Shown piece by piece: positions 16,088 to 23,495 of a DNA stretch of 43,221 nucleotides. How positions within the stretch are numbered: the stretch's first letter is position 1; each line of letters starts with the position of its first letter. Position numbers and translations under genes: made by a program. Origin of the DNA: Deltaproteobacteria bacterium (GTDB lineage: Bacteria > Bdellovibrionota > JACOXK01); NCBI GenBank assembly GCA_016186995.1, contig JACPKQ010000006.1, positions 1 to 43,221 of the forward strand, given 5' to 3'. The notes beneath the pieces are model-generated. The model had not been told where the DNA came from. It did not search any database and saw only the letters and a list, made by a program, of their open reading frames with translations.

Positions 16088-16546
16088 CTAGACTGTTTCG
16101 AAATGCTTAATATCAAGAATGGTTCTGGTTTGTTTATTTTTCGGAACGAAAACGGGTTTGACTCGGGCACCTATAGAAAGTTGAGTGCCTTTCAATTTAT
16201 GAATAAGCCCACCTTTGAAACCTTTGAATGTGACAAAGCCTAAAGTAACAGGTTCTTTAAGATCTTTTCCATCAAGATCTTTATAAACTTTTGTCCATGT
16301 TTTAAGAGTTCCTTCAAGTGGGGCTTCTTTATTTGTTTCACATCGTGAAAAACATTTTTCACAAAAATGGCGAGCAGGTAAAAAACTGTGATTGCATTTT
16401 TCACAATAGCTACCCACAATTTTTCCTTGTGTGAGTTGTGTAAAAAACTCTTCAGCAGCTAAACCTGCTGTATATTTATTTGTGACAGGGATATATCCTT
16501 TGACTGACTTAATTGTTTTTGCATTGGATCGTTCTAAAATATTCAT
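16088..16546 (-). CDS. DUF35 zinc-ribbon/OB-fold protein (acyl-CoA-enzyme partner)
   Basis: This 152-residue protein has a rubredoxin-like zinc ribbon, YCEKCNHSFLPARHFCEKC (about 48-66), followed by an OB-fold with GTLKTWTKVYKD and VTLGFVTFKG. DUF35 proteins bind CoA thioesters and form complexes with thiolase-superfamily enzymes, such as archaeal acetoacetyl-CoA thiolase/HMG-CoA synthase, BbsAB and Ltp2-ChsH2. Four genes on this strand (two thiolase-like, two DUF35) form one run, so this is probably a subunit of their complex. A family B repeat occupies the short gap to the preceding DUF35 gene. Confidence 0.87.
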   Translation of the reverse strand: MNILERSNAKTIKSVKGYIPVTNKYTAGLAAEEFFTQLTQGKIVGSYCEKCNHSFLPARHFCEKCFSRCETNKEAPLEGTLKTWTKVYKDLDGKDLKEPVTLGFVTFKGFKGGLIHKLKGTQLSIGARVKPVFVPKNKQTRTILDIKHFETV

Positions 16547-16554
16547 AAAAAAAC

Positions 16555-16585
16555 TCCTGGATCCCGGATCAAGTCCGGGATGACA
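16555..16585 (-). repeat. Palindromic dispersed repeat, family B, inside an operon
   Basis: TCCTGGATCCCGGATCAAGT-CCGGGATGACA fits within the 41-bp gap between two same-strand DUF35 genes, so it would be transcribed and could fold in the mRNA. Confidence 0.8.
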
Positions 16586-16587
16586 TT

Positions 16588-17085
16588 TTAGAGTGGCCTC
16601 CAGTATTTAATATCTGTAATATCTCCCATTCTTTCTTTTTCATCTTTAAACACAGCTTCTACTTTCATACCGATGCATACTTTTTGAGGATCCACTTCAT
16701 TAAGTAAGTGTAAAAACCCAACACGTGGAGATGTTCCATCAACTTCAATAACAGCAGAGATATGAGGTTCTTTAATAAGAGTTGCATCCCAATTTACGTA
16801 ACACAGTGAAAACGTGTTGACTGTGCCTGTTGTTTTAAGCTCACGCCAAGTTATATTTTTTGAAAAACAAAGTTCACAAAAAACTCGCGGTGGGGTCACT
16901 GTGCGTTTGCATGTGTCACAATGAGTTCCCCAAATTCTTCCTTCTTTAAGTCCTTGAAGAAAACGGCCAATGCCCATGCCTGTGTCCCATTCGTAATAGG
17001 CATGTGGATCGCCAAGGGTCGTGCTTATTTCATTATTATCAAAAGCTTTTTTAGATAAATGTGTTCCTCTTAAATCTTTGTGCAT
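16588..17085 (-). CDS. DUF35 zinc-ribbon/OB-fold protein (second copy)
   Basis: This 165-residue protein starts at ATG 17085, whose first base is shared with the TAA stop of the thiolase-like gene (TAATG overlap), with a GGGAGAG ribosome site. A helical N-terminal segment precedes the zinc ribbon HCDTCKRTVTPPRVFCELC (about 71-89). An OB-fold follows with TTGTVNTFSLCYV and EPHISAVIEVDG. Tight coupling to the Cys-containing thiolase-like protein suggests these two are direct partners, in the way DUF35 subunits feed CoA substrates to thiolase-fold enzymes. The longer frame to 17136 is only read-through of the upstream gene. Confidence 0.87.
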   Translation of the reverse strand: MHKDLRGTHLSKKAFDNNEISTTLGDPHAYYEWDTGMGIGRFLQGLKEGRIWGTHCDTCKRTVTPPRVFCELCFSKNITWRELKTTGTVNTFSLCYVNWDATLIKEPHISAVIEVDGTSPRVGFLHLLNEVDPQKVCIGMKVEAVFKDEKERMGDITDIKYWRPL

Positions 17086-18245
17086 TAATCTCTCCCTACA
17101 ACAATAACAGTACCTACTTGCATGAGGTCTCCCCATGCTTGTGCCAATCCTGTTTTTGGAAGGCCTGGCACTTGCCTGGCTCCTGCCTCTTCACGTAACT
17201 GCCAAAAAAGTTCACACACTTTCATAAGCCCTGCTGCGGCAATAGGGTTACCCACACCCAAGAGCCCACCTGACGGGCATACCGGCATGTTACCCGTACG
17301 TGCTGAAATACCTTGAATAGCAAGTTCCGGAGCCTTGCCACGATCCGCTAAAAGTAGCCCTTCTAAGTGATGCAATTCTTTATAAGCAAAAGGGTCATAA
17401 GGCTCTACAATATTAATTTCTTTGCGAGGTTCACGAATGCCTGCCATGTCATAAGCCATGCGTGCTGCTTTTTCGACATATTCCGGATAGGCGAGATCTC
17501 TGTTTGTCCAATAGGATGTATCTAAATTCCAACCCACGCCTTTGATCCACACAGGTTTGTTTGTTATTTTTTTTGCTTTTTTCTCACTTGCTAAAACAAC
17601 AGCACAAGCACCATCGCTCGGTGGGGAAACCATCAAACGATGAACAGGCCAAGCCATAATAGGTGAATTCACAACATCATCAACTGTAACTTCAGCACCT
17701 AGTTGTGCAGCAGGGTGCAAAAGAGCATTGGCTTTATTTTTAACAGACACATGGGCAATGTCTCTTACAGAAATACCATAAGTATTCATGTAACGATTCA
17801 TTTCCATCGCAAAAATCCAAAGGAGATTAGGTTTGAGAGGGCGTTCAATGAGATTATCAAAAATAGTGAGAAAAGCACCTTGCGGGTGTGGCTGACAGCT
17901 CGACATTTTTTCTTCACACACAACCAAGGCTGTTTCAAACATACCAGAGGCTATGTGAAGCCATCCATGGATAGGTGCAAAAACACCCGTTCCACCACCC
18001 ACGTAACAACGAATATAAGGTTTGTTCCAACCCCCACTTGCGTCACTTAAATATTCACCTTTCATGTGAATGCCATCAAAGGCTTCAGGAGCAGTGCCGT
18101 GTATAACGCAATCAATATCATCGAGCGTCATGCCGGCTGCATCAAGCGCTGCTTTCGCTGCTTCAAAGGCAAGTTCTTTGGGGGTTTCTTGCGCGCGTCT
18201 TATAAATTTTGTCATGCCGGCTGAAACTATGCCAACTTTGCTCAT
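17085..18245 (-). CDS. Thiolase-superfamily (SCP2-thiolase-like) protein keeping Cys but lacking the catalytic His
   Basis: This 386-residue thiolase-fold protein starts at ATG 18245 with a clear AAGGAG site. The nucleophile position is C80 in IRCYVGGGTG. PPSDGACAVVLAS and the C-terminal GGLLGVGNPIAAAG are recognisable, but the usual GHPxGATG histidine is asparagine (N333). It overlaps the gene before it by 4 bases and the DUF35 gene after it by 1 base. Loss of the general-base histidine argues against ordinary thiolysis. Thiolase-like aldolases such as Ltp2, which also pair with a DUF35 domain, are a plausible comparison. The substrate is unknown; the nearby B12 mutase hints at branched acyl-CoA metabolism. 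Confidence 0.85.
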   Translation of the reverse strand: MSKVGIVSAGMTKFIRRAQETPKELAFEAAKAALDAAGMTLDDIDCVIHGTAPEAFDGIHMKGEYLSDASGGWNKPYIRCYVGGGTGVFAPIHGWLHIASGMFETALVVCEEKMSSCQPHPQGAFLTIFDNLIERPLKPNLLWIFAMEMNRYMNTYGISVRDIAHVSVKNKANALLHPAAQLGAEVTVDDVVNSPIMAWPVHRLMVSPPSDGACAVVLASEKKAKKITNKPVWIKGVGWNLDTSYWTNRDLAYPEYVEKAARMAYDMAGIREPRKEINIVEPYDPFAYKELHHLEGLLLADRGKAPELAIQGISARTGNMPVCPSGGLLGVGNPIAAAGLMKVCELFWQLREEAGARQVPGLPKTGLAQAWGDLMQVGTVIVVGRD

Positions 18246-19399
18246 GACAAACTCCTTGAAAAAGTAAGTACAGCACCACTTGTAGTAGGAATACCACGCC
18301 AAGAAAGTGCTAAAGCCGTATTTGCTTTTGAAAGTTGTCTTTGGCCTGCCTCTCCGCGAAGTTGTTTGACAACTTCTAAAGCTCGAATAGCACCTGCAGC
18401 TTCTAAAAGAGAGCCACACCCAAGCATGCCCCCAGAAACATTGGTGGGTGTTTTTCCATCTTTATTGAGATCGCCATTTTGAAGTGCCTGGCCTGCTTTT
18501 CCTTTTCCATAAAGCCCGATCGATTCAAGATGTTGTAATTCTTTATAGGCAAAGCGATCATCTATTTCAAAAAAATCAATTTCTTTTATGTTTTTAATAT
18601 GAGCTTGTTTCAAAGCCATGTGTGCTGATGTTTTTGCATAAAGAGCTTCGTCCCAATTTCTGGTTTCTAAAGTAGGGGAGTCTGATGCCCAACCCATGCC
18701 TGTAATCCACACCGGTTTTTTGGAAAGTTTTTTGGCTGTTTCTTCATTGGCTAAAACAAAAACAAAAGCCCCATCAGCTTGTTTTGCTGTTTCAGCTTCT
18801 GTTTGGGGAGTAAAGTTAGGTTTTGATTGAAGCACTTTTTCAACTGTTGTTTGCTCAGGGAATACAGCTAAGTCATTTTGAAGCGCGTTTTTTTTATTTT
18901 TAACAACAACACCTGCAATTTGTTCCAGTGTTGTTTTTGTGTGATGCATGAAATAATTTTTTTCAAGCCCAGCTAGATAGTAGGGGTTTACATTTAAGGG
19001 ACGATTCCATGTTGGATCAAGTGCATAGTTTGTAACATGGTAGTAAGTTTTAAGATTAGAAGCTTTAGAATGTGCTTCAACGACAACAATGTCCATAATG
19101 CCTGTTTTAATCTTCATGGTAGCAACGAGAAGTCCATGGAGAAGATCCCCTGAAATAGTGTGCACAGGTTTTTGAACTGCCCCAAGTTGATCTGGGGTGT
19201 ATTCATCAAAAATAGAGGTTCCTTCAATCAGGTCTTCAGCACACCCTACAAAGCCATCAATATCTTTATGAGAGGCTAAATGAGCATTATCATAGGCTTT
19301 AACAGCAGCTTCATAGACCATTTCTTTATAGGAAACTTGCACTGTTTTGAGTTGGGGTTGGGTAAAGCCGACCCCTACAATAGCAACGTTTTTCGACAT
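18242..19399 (-). CDS. Thiolase-superfamily protein lacking both Cys and His catalytic residues
   Basis: This 385-residue protein begins at ATG 19399 with an AAGGGG ribosome site and heads the four-gene run. It aligns with its downstream neighbour: NVAIVGVGFTQ at the start, QADGAFVFVLA, FFEIDDRFAYKELQHLE, and NVSGGMLGCGSLLEAAG at the end. The nucleophile position reads T81 (HTISGD) instead of Cys, and the GHP histidine is S330 (GCGSLLEAAG). It is therefore likely a non-catalytic or chemically different thiolase-fold subunit, possibly forming a heterodimer with the Cys-containing partner. The overlap of 4 bases with that gene supports 1:1 production. Confidence 0.83.
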   Translation of the reverse strand: MSKNVAIVGVGFTQPQLKTVQVSYKEMVYEAAVKAYDNAHLASHKDIDGFVGCAEDLIEGTSIFDEYTPDQLGAVQKPVHTISGDLLHGLLVATMKIKTGIMDIVVVEAHSKASNLKTYYHVTNYALDPTWNRPLNVNPYYLAGLEKNYFMHHTKTTLEQIAGVVVKNKKNALQNDLAVFPEQTTVEKVLQSKPNFTPQTEAETAKQADGAFVFVLANEETAKKLSKKPVWITGMGWASDSPTLETRNWDEALYAKTSAHMALKQAHIKNIKEIDFFEIDDRFAYKELQHLESIGLYGKGKAGQALQNGDLNKDGKTPTNVSGGMLGCGSLLEAAGAIRALEVVKQLRGEAGQRQLSKANTALALSWRGIPTTSGAVLTFSRSLS

Positions 19400-19517
19400 C
19401 AATAAGCCCCTTTGAAAAAGCTTCCTTAAAACGAAAAGTATCATATAAGTAAAAAACTTCATGTCAAGAAAAGTACTGGAATGATTGTGTTCAAAAGGTG
19501 TTGGCTTAAGAATTTGG

Positions 19518-19539
19518 GTTCTTGAAATGGCAGTGTCTT
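19518..19539 (+). repeat. Third copy of the GTTCTTG(A/G)AATGGCAGTGTCTT repeat
   Basis: This 22-base segment differs by one base from 1104-1125, more than 18 kb away; a less complete copy is at 1066. Confidence 0.65.
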
Positions 19540-19868
19540 CACATAGCTATGAAGTAAGCACTTTTAAAGTCCACACTTTTTGAACACTACCGATGAAATT
19601 TCTGGGTGTTGCTGCCTTAAACTGTGACATGATCTGTCTAATTTTTAGTTTCTTTAAGTATGAGGAAATACATCGGTTTTTTTAAACACCCCTATATTGT
19701 AGATATTTTTGACAAATAAGGAGAGAATATATAAAAAGTATATTTATAAAATAGTTGTTTATTTTCAATATATTACAGCTATTTTATAAAATGGCACATG
19801 AGTTGCTTTTTAATGAAGTAGAGAGGGGCAGATCAGAAAAAAAGTTTAGCCTAATCCATATAAAAATT

Positions 19869-19968
19869 CTTTAAAGCGTTTGCTTTAAGGAGAGAGTTGC
19901 CAGCTCTTGAGCTAGGGTAAAATATTATCCCCCAACCCCCCGATATTTTTTCCTAGCTCAAGAGCTGG
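19869..19968. other. Two adjacent strong hairpins, possible structured RNA or terminator-like element
   Basis: The first stem is TTAAAGC-GTTT-GCTTTAA (19871-19888, extendable by a G-U and a C-G pair). The second is a perfect 17-bp inverted repeat: CCAGCTCTTGAGCTAGG at 19900-19916 pairs with 19952-19968. Its 35-base loop contains AAAATAT/ATATTTT, which can extend pairing, and a C-rich segment. A T-rich tail follows on the + strand (19969-19977), as in an intrinsic terminator, but no + strand gene ends here. It could be a small RNA or the end of a mobile element. Confidence 0.5.
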
Positions 19969-19984
19969 TTTCTTTTTGTGAAGA

Positions 19985-20073
19985 TGTCATCGCGAGGAGC
20001 GTTAAGCGACGTGGCGATCTTCTCAAAATTTAAAAAAAATTTTGAGAGATTGCTTCGCTACACTCGCAATGAC
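19985..20073 (+). repeat. Palindromic dispersed repeat, family A
   Basis: TGTCATCGCGAGGAGCGTTA...GTGGCGATC... and ...GATTGCTTCGCTACACTCGC-AATGACA enclose a central TCTCAAAATT...AATTTTGAGA palindrome. Confidence 0.83.
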
Positions 20074-20104
20074 AATATATATGGCTGGTTTCTTTTTTTA
20101 TCGC

Positions 20105-21190
20105 CTAAAAATGCTTGTGACTTGGTTGGGATATCAAATAATCTTTAATTTCAGAAAAAACGTCATCGTTATCAACAAGGCTTCTTACTTCATCCCATAA
20201 CATAACTCGCTCAACTTTTTGTGAGGCTGCCCCGGTTGACCATACAACTTCGTTATAATCAATTTTTAGAGTTTCAGGATGTACTCTTAGTTTAAGTTCA
20301 AAAGTAACACCACTTGGATATCTTACCTTAACAGCATGAACTTTTTTTCCAAAACCACCTACTTTAAGTTTTTCAAAGGTCAATGCACCTAAGAGTTCTT
20401 CTACAAGTTGTTTTATTGTAATAGTGCTTGATTCTTGAACTGCTTCTTGAACTCTCTTTTTATTTTGAGACATTTCAAGAATAAGTTTTTGTATTTTACT
20501 TGCAAAGTCACCATGAATTTTTAAAGCGTCTTCAAGGGGTAGTTTTTTAACAATGCGTCCACTTTCATCTAAAACCATAATGCCTTTGTAAGATTCTCGA
20601 GCTAAGCCAAGTGCAGGGGGATTTAAAGTAACTTTCATGTTCCCTGTTTGAAAAAAACAAGCCACTTCATAAGGAACAACGCTTATAGGAGAATGAGCAC
20701 GACTTATTTCTGAAATGCGTATGAGATTAAGTGTTGGAGGATGTCCAAAATTCATTTCAAAAATAGCAGCTACTTCTCGTGCCGAAAAACCAGAAATTTC
20801 AAGAAGCTTTGGAAATATAATACTTTCTTGTATCGTCTTCCGAAGGGAAGCTCCTAAACGTTTTACAACCTCAGCTATGCTTTCAGAATCAACTTTGGAA
20901 AGATCATCCATAGCTTCAAGAAGTATTTCTGCTCTTCCTTTAGAAGTATTGCGTGTTATTTCTTTTTTTAAAAAGCGTTCTAAGCAAGCAATATCATCAT
21001 TTGAATACCCATGAATAATAAAGCGAGAAAGTGCCAAGGAAAGATCATCAATGGACGAACTAGGGTGAGAGATCATAACCACTCTTTGTAAAGCCCTTTG
21101 AATTTGAATAGGAGAAAGAGCAAGAGGCTGATGAACAAAAAATAAACTGAAGCTTAAGAGGGTCAGCAAAAACACAAAGAATTTCTTCAT
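20105..21190 (-). CDS. Secreted protein of unknown function
   Basis: This 361-residue protein begins with a clear signal peptide (KKFFVFLLTLLSFSLFFV..., probable cleavage near PLALS). The mature part is mostly helical and charged to about residue 170. A segment with VACFFQTGNMKVTLNPPALG, IMVLDESGRIVKKLP and a C-terminal region rich in beta strands (VRYPSGVTFELKLRVHPETL) follows. No catalytic motif or family is recognised. It stands alone: non-coding DNA with hairpins lies downstream, and a repeat-bearing gap with the divergent arsC lies upstream. A periplasmic or extracellular location is inferred from the signal only. Confidence 0.72.
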   Translation of the reverse strand: MKKFFVFLLTLLSFSLFFVHQPLALSPIQIQRALQRVVMISHPSSSIDDLSLALSRFIIHGYSNDDIACLERFLKKEITRNTSKGRAEILLEAMDDLSKVDSESIAEVVKRLGASLRKTIQESIIFPKLLEISGFSAREVAAIFEMNFGHPPTLNLIRISEISRAHSPISVVPYEVACFFQTGNMKVTLNPPALGLARESYKGIMVLDESGRIVKKLPLEDALKIHGDFASKIQKLILEMSQNKKRVQEAVQESSTITIKQLVEELLGALTFEKLKVGGFGKKVHAVKVRYPSGVTFELKLRVHPETLKIDYNEVVWSTGAASQKVERVMLWDEVRSLVDNDDVFSEIKDYLISQPSHKHF

Positions 21191-21243
21191 AGAATGGGCT
21201 CTTATGAAAGTTTCATGCCAAGAGTTGTAAAATACATTTCAAC

Positions 21244-21326
21244 CTGTCATTCCCGCGGAGGCGGGAATCCAGAAATCCCTAAAAATACTGGATCCCAGAT
21301 AACCCTTCGGGTTTCTGGGATGACAA
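21244..21326 (+). repeat. Palindromic dispersed repeat, family B (long copy)
   Basis: CTGTCATTCCCGCGGAGGCG-GGAATCCAG followed by CTGGATCCCAGATAACCCTT-CGGGTTTCTGGGATGACA: two hairpin halves in one element, between divergent genes. Confidence 0.85.
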
Positions 21327-21471
21327 AGTGGAAACTTTTATAAAATGTTTTCCTGTTTCTAATAAGAGTCATCCTTCTCATTTTTACAGGGTAAAAATTC
21401 CTCATATAGAACAAAAGTTATATTCTAATCTTGACTTTAATAAGAAAAGGCTTCATAAAAATTTTTCAGTT

Positions 21472-21894
21472 ATGACAAAAAAAATAGCATTTATTTGTAC
21501 AGGCAATTCTTGTCGCTCTCAGATGGCAGAGGGTTTTGCTAAAAAAATATTAGGAAAAAGGTGGAAGGTTTACAGTGCAGGTGTTGCTCATTCTCACATG
21601 CAACCCAAAACCGTTGAAGTGATGAAAGAAGTAGGTGTTGATATTTCCAATCAATATTCTAAAGGTTTAGATGCCATTCCTCCTTTAAAAGAAATTGATT
21701 ATTTTGTGACTTTATGTGGATATGCCAAAGATCATTGTCCTGTTTTACCACATGACGTCACAAAAGAGCATTGGCCGATTGATGACCCTTTTCGTTACGG
21801 TGGAAACGAAGAAAAACTTTTAGAAAAGTATAGAGAAGTTCGTGATGACATTGAAAAAAGAGTTCAGGAATTTAAAAAACGCATAGGTGGATAA
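21472..21894 (+). CDS. arsC: Arsenate reductase, low-molecular-weight phosphatase (thioredoxin-coupled) type
   Basis: This 140-residue protein reduces arsenate to arsenite through a cysteine relay. The phosphatase P-loop CTGNSCRS places the nucleophile at C9 and the arginine at R15. The relay cysteines are C82 and C89 in TLCGYAKDHCP, the same spacing and numbering as in the Bacillus subtilis/S. aureus enzyme. The ATG at 21472 is preferred; the 48 upstream in-frame residues do not resemble the family. No arsR or arsenite pump gene is nearby. The next gene starts directly at the following base, so arsC is co-transcribed with an epimerase-like gene. Protein-phosphatase function is less likely given the Cys pair. 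Confidence 0.88.
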   Translation: MTKKIAFICTGNSCRSQMAEGFAKKILGKRWKVYSAGVAHSHMQPKTVEVMKEVGVDISNQYSKGLDAIPPLKEIDYFVTLCGYAKDHCPVLPHDVTKEHWPIDDPFRYGGNEEKLLEKYREVRDDIEKRVQEFKKRIGG

Positions 21895-22866
21895 ATGAAA
21901 GTTTGTGTGACAGGTGGTAACGGCTTTATTGGCTCGCGAGTTGTGAAAGAACTTGTTCGAGAAAACTATGATGTCAGATTGGTTTTAAGAAAAACAAGTA
22001 AAACACAGAGGATTTCAGATTTAAAATTTGAAAAAGTTTATGGTGATATTTTAGATAAAGAGTCACTTCATAAAGCCTTTCAAGGGTGTGATGCAGTTAT
22101 TCATTTAGCCTGTATTTCTTCCTGGGATCAAATTCGCTCAGGTAAGATGGAGGAAGTGGCTGTTCAGGGTTCTCAAAACGTATTTGAAGCAGCATTACAC
22201 AATAAAATAAAAAAATTGATCCATGTCAGTAGCGCTGCTGCAGTGAATGCCAACTCAACTCAAAACAAAATTTCAAACGAAGAAACAAAGTTTACACTTC
22301 AAAATTCAACCCTTATATATGCAAAAGCAAAACATAAAGTTGAAAAAATAGCTTTAGAATACCTCAAAAAAGGATTGCCCATTGTGATTTGTAACCCTTC
22401 AGAGGTTTATGGAGAAAATGATGATGATTTTGTTACTTCCGGTAATTTAAGAGATTTTATTCAAGATTGGCCTACACTTGTGCCTCATGGTGGAACAGGG
22501 GTTGTTTATGTAGGGGATGTTGCAAAAGGAATCGTTCAAGCGCTTCAAAAAGGAAGACCTGGGGAAAGATACATTCTTTCAAGCGAAAATCTCAGCATTA
22601 AAGAATTGGCAGAGCTTGCTTTGGAAGCTGCGGGTAAGAAAAGAAAAGTTATTACATTGCCTAACGGATTACTCATGGGGCTTGTCTCTACTCTCGAAAA
22701 AATTAAAGTAAAACCACCTATTCCTAAAGATGTTTTAGAATATGCAGTAAGGTATTGGTTTGTGGATAATGCAAAGGCTAAAAAAGAGCTTGGTTTTAAT
22801 CCCATTTCAGCCAAAGAAGCCATTAAAAAAACAGTATCCTGGCTTAGAGATTCTCATTACATATAG
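21895..22866 (+). CDS. NAD(P)-dependent epimerase/dehydratase-like (extended SDR) protein
   Basis: This 323-residue protein has the N-terminal TGGNGFIGS cofactor motif (6-14), DAVIHLACISS (66-76), a serine pair at 112-113 and the catalytic Y142-x3-K146 in IYAKAKHK. The pattern is closest to dihydroflavonol-4-reductase/3-beta-hydroxysteroid-like SDRs that reduce or oxidise a ketone/alcohol on a sugar, lipid or terpenoid. The substrate cannot be told. Its ATG follows the arsC stop with no gap, indicating a shared transcript, although a functional link with arsenate is not obvious. Confidence 0.83.
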   Translation: MKVCVTGGNGFIGSRVVKELVRENYDVRLVLRKTSKTQRISDLKFEKVYGDILDKESLHKAFQGCDAVIHLACISSWDQIRSGKMEEVAVQGSQNVFEAALHNKIKKLIHVSSAAAVNANSTQNKISNEETKFTLQNSTLIYAKAKHKVEKIALEYLKKGLPIVICNPSEVYGENDDDFVTSGNLRDFIQDWPTLVPHGGTGVVYVGDVAKGIVQALQKGRPGERYILSSENLSIKELAELALEAAGKKRKVITLPNGLLMGLVSTLEKIKVKPPIPKDVLEYAVRYWFVDNAKAKKELGFNPISAKEAIKKTVSWLRDSHYI

Positions 22867-22903
22867 ATTAAAGTTTTCTAAGAAAACAAACGAAAGAACA
22901 ATT

Positions 22904-22993
22904 GTGTCATCCTGAGGCGAAGCCGAAGGATATAGTTTGTAATTATACCCTTCACGGAGCCTGCACTCACGAAAGTGGGTGTTCAGGGTGACG
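22904..22993 (+). repeat. Palindromic dispersed repeat, family C
   Basis: TGTGTCATCCTGAGGCGAAG...GAAGGATATAGTTTG...AATTATACCCTTCAC...GTTCAGGGTGACG, with an inner CACTCACGAAAGTGGGTG hairpin. It closely parallels the 5587 copy. Confidence 0.83.
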
Positions 22994-23012
22994 ATGGTGC
23001 AAAGGAGAAGCT

Positions 23013-23495
23013 ATGCAACCCAAAATTGGATTAACAGAAAAGTCTTTAACTGGAGTTATTAAAATTTTAAATACTTTATTATCAGATGAGTTTGTTCTTT
23101 ACACAAAAACACTTAATTTTCATTGGAATGTAGAGGGCCCTCAGTTTAACGACCTGCACAAGTTTTTTAACGAACAGTATGAAATACTTTTAGAAAAAAT
23201 AGATGATATAGCAGAACGAATCAGAGCCTTAGGTGGCGTTGCTTTAGGTTCATTAAATGATTTTCTTAAAAATACAAGACTTCAAGAGTCTTCAAACGCA
23301 AAAAGTGCTCAAGATATGCTGAAAGATTTACTCTCATCTCATGAAAGTATTATTCAGCTTTTGAGAAAAGATTTTGTTACTTGTGATGAAAAATACAATG
23401 ATGTTGGAACAAATGATTTTCTTACAGGTCTTATGGAAGAGCACGAAAAAATGGCGTGGATGCTCAGGGCCCTCTTAAGTGGAAAAGGCATTTGA
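23013..23495 (+). CDS. dps: Dps family ferritin-like DNA-protection protein
   Basis: This 160-residue protein should form a 12-subunit shell that oxidises and stores iron and protects DNA. The inter-subunit ferroxidase residues are conserved with Listeria Dps spacing: H37 in NFHWNVEGP, H49 in DLHKFF, D64 and E68 in DDIAERIR. An AAAGGAGA ribosome site precedes the ATG. A family C repeat lies just upstream in the presumed promoter region. It is convergent with the acetoacetyl-CoA synthetase gene, with no spacer between the stops. Confidence 0.94.
   Translation: MQPKIGLTEKSLTGVIKILNTLLSDEFVLYTKTLNFHWNVEGPQFNDLHKFFNEQYEILLEKIDDIAERIRALGGVALGSLNDFLKNTRLQESSNAKSAQDMLKDLLSSHESIIQLLRKDFVTCDEKYNDVGTNDFLTGLMEEHEKMAWMLRALLSGKGI

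Larger units (their letters stand above)
19400..20104. other. 705-bp non-coding region with repeats and hairpins
   Basis: No convincing ORF is present. It contains a GTTCTTG-type repeat (19518-19539), a very AT-rich stretch (about 19680-19800), two strong hairpins (19869-19968) and a full family A repeat (19985-20073). It separates the 5' end of the thiolase-like operon from the 3' end of the next minus-strand gene, so it should hold the operon promoter near 19400-19500; no clear -35/-10 pair could be picked. Confidence 0.6.
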
